Source of the DNA: Lewinellaceae bacterium | GTDB lineage: Bacteria > Bacteroidota > Bacteroidia > Chitinophagales > Saprospiraceae | Direction of reading: 5' to 3' | Assembly: GCA_020636025.1 (NCBI GenBank) | Contig: JACJYQ010000004.1 | Coordinates: 186,001 to 250,000 of the forward strand | DNA length: 64,000 nucleotides | In this document: positions 32,398 to 41,054 of the stretch, piece after piece | How the letters are laid out: the number at the start of each line of letters is the position of its first letter | Position numbering within the stretch: the first letter of the stretch is position 1 | Notes under the pieces: generated by a model | Told to the model about the DNA's origin: nothing | Seen by the model: only the letters and a program-made list of their open reading frames with translations | The model's database searches: none | Translations under genes and position numbers: made by a program

Positions 32398-32708
32398 TTT
32401 CGCTGTTTCAGGATAAAAGCTCCCCAAATTCACTTCTGCGTTCAGATTGCAGTTTTATTGGCAAGAGAAAAAATATTGTAAGCCCCAAGCATCGGTAAGC
32501 TGTCATGGGTAGTACCCCAAATTAATTCCCTTTCAGCTACACTTGCCTTACCGCCTCACTGCATTACGCTTTTAAGTGAGCAATTACACATAGCTTTATC
32601 CACAGTGATTGTTTCCTACAGTCGCCCTTGACCTGACACAGGTAGTTACCTCAACAGTACTGATTGAGCGGTAATGTTTATTGCCCATCTGTACCACATC
32701 AAATGTTT

Positions 32709-32726
32709 GTTATAAAACATTATAAC
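32709..32726 (+). promoter_or_regulatory. Perfect inverted repeat just before the RNase G start
   Basis: GTTATAA (32709-32715), AACA, TTATAAC (32720-32726). It ends 6 nt before the GTG start codon, where it could cover the start in the mRNA or bind a regulator. It is AT-rich, so an RNA stem would be weak. Confidence 0.35.
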
Positions 32727-32732
32727 ACCTAA

Positions 32733-34286
32733 GTGGATAAAGAACTAATAATCAACGCCTCAGAATCAGGCGTTGAACTTGCCCTTCTTGAAGGGGGCAA
32801 ACTTGCAGAACTTCACCATCAAAAAACCAATAACAACTTTACTGTCGGAGATATCTTTATTGGTAAGATCCGAAAGATGATGCCGGGCTTAAACGCCGCT
32901 TTTGTCGATATCGGGCACCGTAAGGACGCTTTCCTTCACTACACTGATCTCGGACCAAAACTCAGATCCCTCATCAAATGGTCCAACGGCGTCATAAATG
33001 GCAACATCAACACGCATAAACTGGACAATTTCAAGTTTGAAGATGAGATCATTAAAACCGGCAAGGTAGATCAGGTTCTGAACAAACGCTGGCCAATTCT
33101 GGTGCAGATATTGAAAGAACCGATATCAACAAAAGGCCCACGGCTGACCTGCGAATTAAACTTGCCAGGACGCTATATGGTGATCTCGCCGTTTTCAGAC
33201 AGTGTTTCTGTTTCCAAGAAAATACAAAGCAGCGAGGAGCGTAAACGACTCCATACACTGGCTGAAAGCATAAAGCCAAAAAACTTTGGAATCATCATTC
33301 GCACCGCGGCTGAGGGACGAAAAGTGCAGGAACTTCACGAAGAGCTTGTACAATTGCTTGGCAAATGGGAGGATGTTTTCAAATTGTTGAAAGTGGAAAC
33401 TCCGCCTTCCAAGTTGCTAAGTGAATTGGATAAAACCGGTAGTGTATTAAGGGATTTGCTTTCTGACAGCTTTAGCAAGATCGTTGTCAATGACAAGGAG
33501 ATATTCAATGACATCAAGTCTTACCTGCAAAGCATAAGCCCTCAACAGGTCAATATCGTGCAGCAGTACAATGGCAACAAACCCATATTTGAGGCGCACG
33601 GGGTTACCAGACAAGTAAAAGCTTCCTTTGGGAAAACGGCTACTATGAGTAGTGGTGCCTATCTGGTAATTGAAAAAACCGAGGCCATGCACGTCATAGA
33701 TGTTAACAGTGGCCACAAAATGACTTCGGCAGATGTAGAGCAAACCATATTCCGGGTAAACCTTGAAGCTGCTGAAGAAATTGCCCGACAGATCAGATTA
33801 CGGGATATTGGTGGTCTTATCATCGTTGACTTTATCGACATGAAAAATCAGGAACATCGCCGGCAAATTGCCAAGTCAATGGAAGATTTCATGCGAAAAG
33901 ACCGATCACAACACACCATTTTGCCTCTGTCAAAGTTTGGCCTGATGCAAATCACCCGTGAACGGGCCCGTCCTGAAATTGCCATGAACACGGCAGAAGT
34001 TTGTCCAACCTGCAACGGCAGCGGTGAGGTAAACCCAACGATTTTGTTAACCGATGATATAGAACGCGATCTGACCTCGATAATTCAGTCTCGTCCAAGA
34101 TCTGTTCTCACTTTGAGGACTCATCCATATCTGGAAGCCTTCCTGAAAAAAGGCTTATTTAATATCCGCTGGAAATGGTTCTTGAAATTCAACAAATGGG
34201 TGAAAATCATTTCCGATACAGATTACCCCCTTTCCACCTACAAGTTTTTTGACGAAAACGACGACGAGATCAGGCTGGACGCTTGA
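32733..34286 (+). CDS. rng: Ribonuclease G (Rne/Rng family)
   Basis: The protein has 517 residues. The start is GTG at 32733, giving MDKELIINASESGVELALLE, the usual N-terminus. An S1 RNA-binding domain follows (about 35-130; VGDIFIGKIRKMMPGLNAAFVDIGHRKDAFLH). The catalytic DNase-I-like subdomain carries the two acidic sites HVIDVNSGHK and IIVDFIDMK, which hold the Mg ion, and the zinc-link cysteines CPTCNGSG. There is no long C-terminal degradosome scaffold, as expected for RNase G rather than RNase E. It processes rRNA and decays mRNA in the cytoplasm. It sits downstream of HU, TPR and bTHX and ends at a strong palindrome before a convergent protease gene. Confidence 0.96.
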   Translation: MDKELIINASESGVELALLEGGKLAELHHQKTNNNFTVGDIFIGKIRKMMPGLNAAFVDIGHRKDAFLHYTDLGPKLRSLIKWSNGVINGNINTHKLDNFKFEDEIIKTGKVDQVLNKRWPILVQILKEPISTKGPRLTCELNLPGRYMVISPFSDSVSVSKKIQSSEERKRLHTLAESIKPKNFGIIIRTAAEGRKVQELHEELVQLLGKWEDVFKLLKVETPPSKLLSELDKTGSVLRDLLSDSFSKIVVNDKEIFNDIKSYLQSISPQQVNIVQQYNGNKPIFEAHGVTRQVKASFGKTATMSSGAYLVIEKTEAMHVIDVNSGHKMTSADVEQTIFRVNLEAAEEIARQIRLRDIGGLIIVDFIDMKNQEHRRQIAKSMEDFMRKDRSQHTILPLSKFGLMQITRERARPEIAMNTAEVCPTCNGSGEVNPTILLTDDIERDLTSIIQSRPRSVLTLRTHPYLEAFLKKGLFNIRWKWFLKFNKWVKIISDTDYPLSTYKFFDENDDEIRLDA

Positions 34287-34348
34287 TTGAGAGAGGAGAG
34301 ATAAGAGATGAGAGTTTAATGGTTAGGCTATTGATATTAATTTAAACA

Positions 34349-34384
34349 GAGAGGGGCGTGAATGGTACCATTCACGCCCCTCTC
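34349..34384. terminator. Perfect 36-bp palindrome between convergent genes (bidirectional terminator)
   Basis: GAGAGGGGCGTGAATG (34349-34364), centre GTAC, CATTCACGCCCCTCTC (34369-34384): 16-bp arms with a 4-nt loop. It lies midway between the stops of rng (34286) and the M36 protease (34421). Flanking purine-rich and pyrimidine-rich tracts (34291-34317 and 34381-34401) can lengthen the stem imperfectly. Confidence 0.8.
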
Positions 34385-34420
34385 ATCATTTATCTCTCAT
34401 TTTTCATCATTCTTGATTCA

Positions 34421-37400
34421 TCATTTAATCACAACTTTGTGGTGGCTCTTGAAGGTGGCGCTTTCCAATTGCACAATGTATAAGCCAGCAGGCACTTGCT
34501 GAACGTCAAATCCAGTTACCTGACCCTGGTTCAGATTCTGAACTTGCTTGTTCATAATCAAACGTCCTTCCGGGCTTACAATGGATATGTTTACCGTTTC
34601 ATTAATGTCTGCGCCAACTTTTACATAAAGCATATCACTGGCTGGATTTGGCTGAACAGACATTGGAATGAAAGAATTCCCTGCATCATGAGTGCCGCTT
34701 ATAAGGGCTTCTTCCATTATAACTCCAGCCTCAGGAACACGTGAACAAGCCATATCGGAGCCTGAGCTTACGCAAGCTTCAGTATCATAGTTGAACATAT
34801 CCAGCATTTCCAGTTCGTCTACATACCAGTACCCATCACCGCCACTTGCCGGACCTGTATTATCATCTGTACCAAAGCGGAAACGCACAACCAGGTTTTT
34901 GCCGGCATAGGCGCTCAGATCAAAATACGATTGTACCCATCCGTTTGAATTTCCAGAGAAACCATAATGGTTAGGAAAGGCAAATGCACCTCCATAAGCG
35001 ACTTTCGCAGGATATCCGTTACGGAAAGTTACTTCATCTGTAACCCTTCTCCACAATGGGTTTGCTTCATCTACATCCATAAACTCCAGGAACCCAGGGT
35101 CGGCGCTGACTTCTGTATTGTATTTATGCCAGAAACGAAGAATTGGCTTTGATCCGGTTACAGCTACCGGAGCAAATGGCTCAAGTACAAAATCAGTTTC
35201 GGCGCTGGTTGATTCAGGTGCGAACCAGGCCATGCTTCCTGAATGGACTTCAATATTCTGCAAGGTGAATACAACAATATTATCCTGATTGTTTGAATAA
35301 GAAACCCAATCAAAATCTTCGTCCATAATGTCCTGATAAAAACTTACAGAACCTTTGAATGGGCTTGTAGCCATGGTGTATGTTAGGGTGATCACTTCAC
35401 CAGACTGCATAGTTCCAAGGTGCCATTCCACGAAATTTCCGTTTACCACTCCGCCATTGGAAGCGGTTACCAGGGTCATACCCGTAGGAATTTCATCAGT
35501 TACCACAACGTCCGGAGCAGCATCATCTTTGTGGTTGGTAACTGTGATGACAAACTCAGCATTATCCCCGGGTACCAACAATGGCGTTGAAGTGACTTTT
35601 TTGATTTTCAATTCTTTTACACAAGTTGGAATTGGCTCAAAATTCTCATATCCATCAGCAGCCAGTTCCGGATCATTTTGAAGTGCCAGATATCCTAATC
35701 CTCTACGGGCAAAAACCGAAGAAATCAGACATGTATCTGCACCATCATAATTCATTTTATCAGCCAGCATGATGGCATCTCTACCTGTTTCAAAACCCGG
35801 ATAGCAGGGCTGCATTTTCATACCATCCATTACTAGAAATATAGCGCGGGCATTTCCACTGTTTGGGTTGTTGATATCGGCGTCGTAACCATATTTTTCA
35901 ACCATAGCCCAGTAGAGGTCCCACAACATGGCAGTCCAAACTTCACCCAGCGCATGTGTTTCAGGATTTTCCGCAACAGAAGCATAGGTCAATGGATTTA
36001 CACTCATATCCGTAGTATATGGATAACGGCGTATGCCATTATCATCTGGTCCCTGGCGATAAACGAATGTACCTACACCCCGTTTAGTAGTACCTGAATC
36101 TCCAGGTTTAACAGTGGTTACCAGACTGAAAAAGTCGCTCCAGCCCTCACCCATGTTTTCGCTGTTTCCCAGACAAGGGTTGGTTGGACCGCCTGTAAGT
36201 CGGTTGGAAATACCATGACCGAATTCATGCGCAATAATGCCATTGTCAAAATCGCCATCAACTTCTGCCGGGCCACCGCCTGAAGATGGTTGCACCAATG
36301 AAATGTTTAGTTCAGTGCCTGCATATTGACGGAGTAATGAGCAATCGGCTTTTTTCATCCAAACAGCAGGAATGGTAACCTGGCCACCAACCGCGCCAGC
36401 ACCAAAACCCGCTTTGGGTGGTGCTTCGTGATCGCAGATGATGCAGGCTACTGCTCCGGCTTGCTCGGCAAGCAGTGCCTTTTCTCCAAATTCACATTCT
36501 CCACGGTCAATCATCAGGATTTTACCGGTGACGTCATTCAGAGGTGGTGTACATCCAACTGTAGGTTCAATACCGTCATTTACAAATACAACATCTGCTG
36601 TGAGAGGTACATCTGTAACGGATCCTCCCCAGCCGCCCTGGCCACCATAATAGGAGCCGGAAACCACACCGGGTTCATTCACACGTACAATTCCACCGCC
36701 GGTAGCATTCCACAGGTACATCTGCATTCTACCAGGATTACCGTCTGTCGGTGTTGCAAAATTTGCATTGTTTACACCGCTCCCATCCAAGGCTTGCGCC
36801 AGAACAGCATCAGTGCCTTCCCCTGGGTGTCCGTAATTGTTTGTTTGAAAGTTACCTCCTTCTTCATCGAATCCATAACGATAAGTGAAGTCGTGCATCA
36901 TATTATTCATGTAGAATAAATTGGCAATAGCTGCCAAGGCATTGTCGGGGGCTTCTGAATTGGCATCGTACGGAAAATCAAACGCGAGCGTTGGACCGGC
37001 ATCTGCAGATTCTGTAGGATCCGGTGTGTTATCATTTGCCCGATCGTCGAAGGCCCAAACGTTATTACCTCTTGTATACGTGAACTCTGCACCTTCCTGT
37101 CCATCAATATCCAGCCAGCCATAAGGTGAGGCCATCGGATCATAAGGATTTACAACAATGGATCTATTGCCTTCGTTAGGGGCCAAAAGTGGCAAGGCGA
37201 ATACATTGTAGCTTTCATCTACAAGCAAATTTGGTGTGGAGCTTATCACCTGAGTTTGCTGAGTATTTACAGCTTTCGCCTCCACGCAGTGATCTTCTTC
37301 ATGTTCAAAAGAGCCAACCTTACAGTAATTCGTTTGGTTGAATTTATCCAATACCAATCCTGTTTGGGCATCCACCCTTAAATTCCAGATATCATTGCTG

Positions 37401-37972
37401 GACTTCTGATCAATCACCAAGGTCCAGGCAAGGCGTGCCTTGCCATCACTTGTTTTTACATAACAGGCAGACACTTTAATTGGATTTCTGGAGATTTCAG
37501 CGCCCTCAAAAATCCAATTTTGGTCATTGATTTTTTCTTTGAGAGAAGGAACCGAATATCCATCCAGTCCAAGATCTTCCAAGCCTAATTCAAGGGCCTG
37601 ATAGGCGCTCAGGGAAGGAAGTGTAGTATTCACATTTCTGTGCAGATCACGAACAAATTGGTGACCAACTGTAAACACTTCTCCTTTTTTTGAGACATTT
37701 AGTCCAATTAAACCATTAAAAACAGGTATTCCGAGATGTTGCTGTTGCACCCAAACATGCGTAACGCCATTGTGTTTGGTTGTATACTCATAATTCACAT
37801 TGGTTTCTGCTACATCCTCATTGGTTAAGCCCAAGTCATAAGCATGCAGGTGAAGAAAACTGAGGGCCTTTTCGCGCGCTGATCTGTCAGCTTGCGCAGT
37901 TGCCAGCTGAAATGAGCAGCTGAGCATGAAGGCTACAAATAAAAAGCGGGTAGTAGTAAAGTGTCGGATCAT
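34421..37972 (-). CDS. Secreted M36 (fungalysin-type) zinc metalloprotease with PA and DUF11-like domains and T9SS sorting domain
   Basis: The protein has 1183 residues. Signal peptide to about residue 26 (FQLATAQ). The FTP/propeptide region (about 30-210) contains HVWVQQQHLGIPVFNGLIGL. The catalytic domain has the zinc motif H582-E583-F-G-H586 in IIAHEFGHGISNRLTGG and the downstream GEGWSDFFSL with the third ligand. A protease-associated (PA) insert lies around 460-545 (GKILMIDRGECEFGEKALLAEQAGA). After the protease come a DUF11-like repeat (about 790-870; ADVVVTDEIPTGMTL) and a jelly-roll/MAM-like region. The C-terminus (SVQPNPASDMLYVKV, VPAGLYIVQLE) is a T9SS sorting domain. It probably degrades extracellular protein. 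It is monocistronic; a -7 box and repeated TGGAATA sites lie upstream. Confidence 0.93.
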   Translation of the reverse strand: MIRHFTTTRFLFVAFMLSCSFQLATAQADRSAREKALSFLHLHAYDLGLTNEDVAETNVNYEYTTKHNGVTHVWVQQQHLGIPVFNGLIGLNVSKKGEVFTVGHQFVRDLHRNVNTTLPSLSAYQALELGLEDLGLDGYSVPSLKEKINDQNWIFEGAEISRNPIKVSACYVKTSDGKARLAWTLVIDQKSSNDIWNLRVDAQTGLVLDKFNQTNYCKVGSFEHEEDHCVEAKAVNTQQTQVISSTPNLLVDESYNVFALPLLAPNEGNRSIVVNPYDPMASPYGWLDIDGQEGAEFTYTRGNNVWAFDDRANDNTPDPTESADAGPTLAFDFPYDANSEAPDNALAAIANLFYMNNMMHDFTYRYGFDEEGGNFQTNNYGHPGEGTDAVLAQALDGSGVNNANFATPTDGNPGRMQMYLWNATGGGIVRVNEPGVVSGSYYGGQGGWGGSVTDVPLTADVVFVNDGIEPTVGCTPPLNDVTGKILMIDRGECEFGEKALLAEQAGAVACIICDHEAPPKAGFGAGAVGGQVTIPAVWMKKADCSLLRQYAGTELNISLVQPSSGGGPAEVDGDFDNGIIAHEFGHGISNRLTGGPTNPCLGNSENMGEGWSDFFSLVTTVKPGDSGTTKRGVGTFVYRQGPDDNGIRRYPYTTDMSVNPLTYASVAENPETHALGEVWTAMLWDLYWAMVEKYGYDADINNPNSGNARAIFLVMDGMKMQPCYPGFETGRDAIMLADKMNYDGADTCLISSVFARRGLGYLALQNDPELAADGYENFEPIPTCVKELKIKKVTSTPLLVPGDNAEFVITVTNHKDDAAPDVVVTDEIPTGMTLVTASNGGVVNGNFVEWHLGTMQSGEVITLTYTMATSPFKGSVSFYQDIMDEDFDWVSYSNNQDNIVVFTLQNIEVHSGSMAWFAPESTSAETDFVLEPFAPVAVTGSKPILRFWHKYNTEVSADPGFLEFMDVDEANPLWRRVTDEVTFRNGYPAKVAYGGAFAFPNHYGFSGNSNGWVQSYFDLSAYAGKNLVVRFRFGTDDNTGPASGGDGYWYVDELEMLDMFNYDTEACVSSGSDMACSRVPEAGVIMEEALISGTHDAGNSFIPMSVQPNPASDMLYVKVGADINETVNISIVSPEGRLIMNKQVQNLNQGQVTGFDVQQVPAGLYIVQLESATFKSHHKVVIK

Positions 37973-38017
37973 AGGATATCAGACAGTAAGATTTGGTTAA
38001 TAAATATCGTGCGTAAA

Positions 38018-38060
38018 TATTCCAGAATGAAATTGGAATAATGTTTATTCAAATGGAATA
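38018..38060 (-). promoter_or_regulatory. Repeated TGGAATA palindromes in the M36 protease leader
   Basis: TATTCCA (38018-38024) and TGGAATA (38034-38040) form an inverted repeat with a 9-nt spacer. A further TGGAATA at 38054-38060 repeats 20 bp away, preceded by the imperfect partner TATTCA. The 20-bp step is two helical turns, which suits a dimeric regulator. The block lies 46-88 nt before the protease ATG and just downstream of the -7 box at 38079-38086, where binding would block transcription. Confidence 0.4.
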
Positions 38061-38078
38061 ATTATTGGAGAATTTGCC

Positions 38079-38086
38079 CAAAGGTA
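38079..38086 (-). promoter_or_regulatory. Bacteroidetes -7 box for the M36 protease gene
   Basis: CAAAGGTA on the + strand reads TACCTTTG on the - strand, a perfect TAnnTTTG match 106 nt before the protease ATG. This predicts a leader of about 100 nt that contains the TGGAATA repeats. Confidence 0.45.
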
Positions 38087-38184
38087 ACACGAGTGTAGTT
38101 TCTCATTATTACTGCTTATGAAAATGTCAAAAATAGCCAAGATCAAATCAATACAAAGGGCTTAGAGAGTCCGGGGGCTTTTTC

Positions 38185-38192
38185 TACCTTTG
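38185..38192 (+). promoter_or_regulatory. Bacteroidetes -7 box for prs
   Basis: TACCTTTG, a perfect TAnnTTTG match, 53 nt before the GTG start of prs at 38246. No clear -33 element was seen. Confidence 0.45.
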
Positions 38193-38245
38193 CTCCTGCT
38201 GCCTCCGGTATTTTATTGTTCCATCACATTTCAAACTACTTTTCT

Positions 38246-39187
38246 GTGCCAGAAGTAAAACTGTTCTCCTGTTCCGCATCCACCAAACTTGCGGCACAAA
38301 TTGCCAAACATTACGACAACCCACTCAGCGATACCACACTTGCCCGTTTCAGTGACGGTGAAATGCAAACCATTATCAATGAAAGTGTGAGAGGCGCCTA
38401 CACCTTTTTTATTCAAAGCACCTGCCAGCCACATGATAACCTGGTTGAACTTCTGCTATGGATTGATACGGCCAAAAGAGCTTCTGCAGGCTATATCACG
38501 GCGGTAATTCCATATTTCGGATATGCCAGGCAGGATAGAAAAGACAAGGCCAGGGTGCCCATCAGTGCAAAATTAGTAGCCAATCTGCTTACTGCTGCCG
38601 GAGCTGACAGGATTATGACCATGGACCTCCATGCTGACCAGGTGCAAGGTTTCTTCGACATTCCGGTGGACCACCTTCGTTCGGAAGCGATATACATCCC
38701 ATATCTATCGGAGCAGGATCTATCCGGTACCATTTTCGCAAGTCCGGATGTGGGTGGAGTAAAGCGAGCCAGGGTATACGCCAAACAATTTGGTTGCGAA
38801 CTCGTAATCTGCGATAAATACCGCACCAAAGCCAATGAAGTGGCTGCCATGACCGTAATCGGAGATGTATCAGGAGGTGATGTAATATTGGTAGACGACA
38901 TGGTTGATACGGCCGGAACTCTTTGCAAAGCTGCCGATGCGCTCATTGAAAAAGGGGCAAAATCAGTACGCGCCATTTGTACGCATCCGGTATTGTCAGG
39001 CAAGGCATACGATAATATTGAAAAGTCTAAACTTTCCGAGTTAATTGTTTGCGATACCATACCAATTAAGCCATCGAAGAAAATCAAAGTATTGTCAACT
39101 GCCAGTTTGTTCGCAAGGGCCATTCGAAATACGGTAGAACATAAAAGCATTTCTGCCTTATTCCATCAATCTGAACCGCTTTCTTGA
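38246..39187 (+). CDS. prs: Ribose-phosphate pyrophosphokinase (PRPP synthase)
   Basis: The protein has 313 residues when started at the GTG at 38246, giving PEVKLFSCSASTKLA at the N-terminus, as in related enzymes; a TTG at 38216 would add ten atypical residues. It makes PRPP from ribose 5-phosphate and ATP for nucleotide, His and Trp synthesis. Landmarks are FSDGEMQTIINESVRG, the ATP-site ARQDRKDKARVPISAKL, the metal-binding DLHADQVQGFFDIPVDHL and the PRPP loop VILVDDMVDTAGTLCKAA. This is a housekeeping class I enzyme. The last 30 bp overlap a doubtful antisense small ORF at 39158-39439. Confidence 0.96.
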   Translation: MPEVKLFSCSASTKLAAQIAKHYDNPLSDTTLARFSDGEMQTIINESVRGAYTFFIQSTCQPHDNLVELLLWIDTAKRASAGYITAVIPYFGYARQDRKDKARVPISAKLVANLLTAAGADRIMTMDLHADQVQGFFDIPVDHLRSEAIYIPYLSEQDLSGTIFASPDVGGVKRARVYAKQFGCELVICDKYRTKANEVAAMTVIGDVSGGDVILVDDMVDTAGTLCKAADALIEKGAKSVRAICTHPVLSGKAYDNIEKSKLSELIVCDTIPIKPSKKIKVLSTASLFARAIRNTVEHKSISALFHQSEPLS

Positions 39188-39439
39188 AATATTCGGCCGT
39201 TCCGTAAATGAGAATTGCAAATACGAGGGGCGCCCAATTACCTTCGTACCAGTTTTCTCATAGTATGTTTTGATTTTCCTACTGCTTCCTTCTTGGCGGT
39301 AGGATTTTTTTTGAATCCTTTTCCCTTCTTCTGCGGCCCTCGCCAATTCTTCGGTTATTGGCACTTGGCGCGACACTTTCCCGTTGTCGCGCCGGGTGCG
39401 GACTACTTTCCCAGACTTTCTTTTTCTATTTGTTAACAC
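39158..39439 (-). CDS. Doubtful small basic ORF antisense to the end of prs
   Basis: An open frame of 93 codons with a GTG start at 39439. The product is very rich in Lys and Arg (NRKRKSGKVVRTRRDNG, EEGKRIQKKSYRQEGSSRK) and contains one plausible helix (ITEELARAAEEGKRI). It fills most of the 287-bp gap between prs and the rhodanese gene and overlaps prs by 30 bp in antisense. I recognise no family. Its charge pattern is protein-like rather than random, but the lack of an ATG and the overlap argue against it. If it is not real, this gap holds only the promoter box at 39461-39468. Confidence 0.3.
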   Translation of the reverse strand: MLTNRKRKSGKVVRTRRDNGKVSRQVPITEELARAAEEGKRIQKKSYRQEGSSRKIKTYYEKTGTKVIGRPSYLQFSFTERPNISRKRFRLME

Positions 39440-39460
39440 CAGCTACCTGCAACATAGCTT

Positions 39461-39468
39461 TACCTTTG
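39461..39468 (+). promoter_or_regulatory. Bacteroidetes -7 box immediately before the rhodanese gene
   Basis: TACCTTTG, a perfect TAnnTTTG match, only 6 nt before the ATG at 39475. If used, the transcript would be leaderless or nearly so. Confidence 0.4.
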
Positions 39469-39474
39469 CAGCAA

Positions 39475-39975
39475 ATGCTGAAGCAAGTTCTATTTTCCCT
39501 TCTTTTTTACGTACTGGCACAAACCTCTGTTGCTCAGGTTCAATCCAAAGCATACGGTTTGATGTTACAAAGCTTGTTAGATCATACAGTTCCTGAGGTA
39601 AGCGTTCATGAACTCGCAGACAAGCAATCGAATGCTCTATTCCTAGATTCCAGGGAGCCAAAGGAATTCGCCGTGAGTCATATAAAAGGAGCTGTCAATG
39701 TTGGGTATGACCATTTTGATATAGCCCAATTGCCTAAAACCAATAAGACCCAGAAAATTGTGGTGTATTGCTCCGTAGGCTATCGCAGCGAAAAAGTCGC
39801 TGAGAAGCTACTGGCTGCTGGTTATTCGAATGTGTCCAACCTGTATGGTGGCTTGTTCGAATGGGTAAATGAAGGGTTACCGATCGTTGATAGCAAAGAG
39901 AACGGCACGGAAAAGGTGCATGCCTATAGCCCAACCTGGGGCATTTGGCTAAACAAAGGCCAAAAAGTGTATTAG
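39475..39975 (+). CDS. Exported rhodanese-domain protein
   Basis: The protein has 166 residues from ATG 39475; the frame is open from 39358, but this ATG starts a proper signal peptide (MLKQVLFSLLFYVLAQTSVA) and lies just after a promoter box. The single rhodanese domain (about 40-145) has the active-site loop C-S-V-G-Y-R-S in KIVVYCSVGYRSEKVAEKLL, flanked by FLDSREPKEFAVSHIKGAVNV and GYSNVSNLYGGLFEW. It would carry a persulfide on that Cys in the periplasm. Its 3' end overlaps the convergent LpxD-like gene by 4 bp. Confidence 0.88.
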   Translation: MLKQVLFSLLFYVLAQTSVAQVQSKAYGLMLQSLLDHTVPEVSVHELADKQSNALFLDSREPKEFAVSHIKGAVNVGYDHFDIAQLPKTNKTQKIVVYCSVGYRSEKVAEKLLAAGYSNVSNLYGGLFEWVNEGLPIVDSKENGTEKVHAYSPTWGIWLNKGQKVY

Positions 39976-40904
39976 GGATTATTTCTCAAAAAATCAGGGA
40001 GCTGTTTTAAGGCTGCTATTTCTCTGAATTTTCCTCTGGCCTCTTCAGCCGGACTTCCGAAATAGGTTTTCCCTCCTTCCAGTGATTTTGCCACACCACT
40101 TTTGGCCAACACAACTGCTTTATCGCCGATATGCAGCGCCTGGGCTATGCCTACCTGACCATATAGTACTACGTGGTCACCAACAATCGTTTTGCCACCT
40201 ATGCCAACTTGTGCAGCAAAAAGGCAATGTTTGCCTACAATGACTCCATGTCCGATGTGAATTTGACAATCAAGCTTACTCCCCTCTCCTATCACAGTAT
40301 CACCGCTCACGCCTTTTGCTATGGTACACCCCGCTCCTATATCTACATGGTCATGAATGATGACGCGACCTCCAGAGCGCCATTTTTGGTAGGCGCCCTC
40401 TGTATTCTTTTTGAAATAAAAAGCGTCAGGGCTAATGGTTGAATTTGGCCCAATGGTAACATGCTGGCCTATATATGAATACTCTCCAATGTATGTATTT
40501 GCCTGAATGACACTGTTTGCCCCAATTTCCACATTGGCTGCAATAACTACTCCCGGTTCAATGATCACACTGGGATGAATGCTAGCATCCAGGCTAATGT
40601 TTTGGCTCAGATACTCTATTGGCCTGTAGGATTTTATAATATCGTCATACACCTTAAATGGCTCCTCCACCACCAGAATGACTTTTCCGGGTGGACAAGC
40701 GGTTTCTTCATTCAGGAGAATAACGGTTGCAGCACTTTTCAGCGTTTTATCAAAATACTTTTTTACATCTGAAAACGCTATATCTCCTGGCTCTACTTTG
40801 TGAATTTCATTAATGCCACTAGCCAACAGATTATCATCGCCAATGATGCGGGCCTGGTATTTATCAGCCAGTTGTCGAACAGGAATTGCTTGTGGAAATT
40901 TCAT
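39972..40904 (-). CDS. LpxD-like UDP-acylglucosamine N-acyltransferase (second Bacteroidetes type)
   Basis: The protein has 310 residues. An N-terminal LpxD-type uridine-binding domain (about 1-95; INEIHKVEPGDIAFSDVKKYFDKTL) is followed by a left-handed beta-helix of hexapeptide repeats (about 105-285; ASIHPSVIIEPGVVIAANVEIG). The catalytic-type histidines occur in DCQIHIGHGVIVGKHCLFAAQVGIGG. LpxD adds the second 3-hydroxyacyl chain during lipid A synthesis. Many Bacteroidetes carry a full-length LpxD plus a shorter paralog like this one, whose exact substrate is not established, so I give no symbol. It is divergent from the GHL10 gene and convergent with rhodanese. Confidence 0.85.
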   Translation of the reverse strand: MKFPQAIPVRQLADKYQARIIGDDNLLASGINEIHKVEPGDIAFSDVKKYFDKTLKSAATVILLNEETACPPGKVILVVEEPFKVYDDIIKSYRPIEYLSQNISLDASIHPSVIIEPGVVIAANVEIGANSVIQANTYIGEYSYIGQHVTIGPNSTISPDAFYFKKNTEGAYQKWRSGGRVIIHDHVDIGAGCTIAKGVSGDTVIGEGSKLDCQIHIGHGVIVGKHCLFAAQVGIGGKTIVGDHVVLYGQVGIAQALHIGDKAVVLAKSGVAKSLEGGKTYFGSPAEEARGKFREIAALKQLPDFLRNNP

Positions 40905-41054
40905 ACATGCAGATTAATTCACGCAAAGGACATGACTTAAATTGACAAAGTGAAAACTTAGCAATGTGATAATTTGAATTTGTGTCCCTAGAGCTTGTTG
41001 ATTTTGATAAAAAAACTAATGGATTCAATACTTTTACCGCTAAACCGACCTGAT

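Larger units (their letters stand above)
32253..32732. other. 480-bp intergenic region between bTHX and RNase G
   Basis: This region contains the terminator at 32364-32397 and an inverted repeat at 32709-32726 next to the RNase G start. A 62-codon open frame (32310-32498) runs straight through the terminator hairpin and has no recognisable features, so I do not call it. Between 32400 and 32700 I see no promoter box matching TAnnTTTG and no RNA gene. The long leader may matter because RNase E/G messages are often controlled through their 5' ends. Confidence 0.6.

Noticed and set aside
32310..32498. 62-codon ORF between bTHX and rng
   Set aside because: It runs through the terminator at 32364-32397 and has no recognisable protein features.
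38491..39150. 219-codon ORF antisense to prs
   Set aside because: prs is unmistakable on the + strand; this is a frame shadow.
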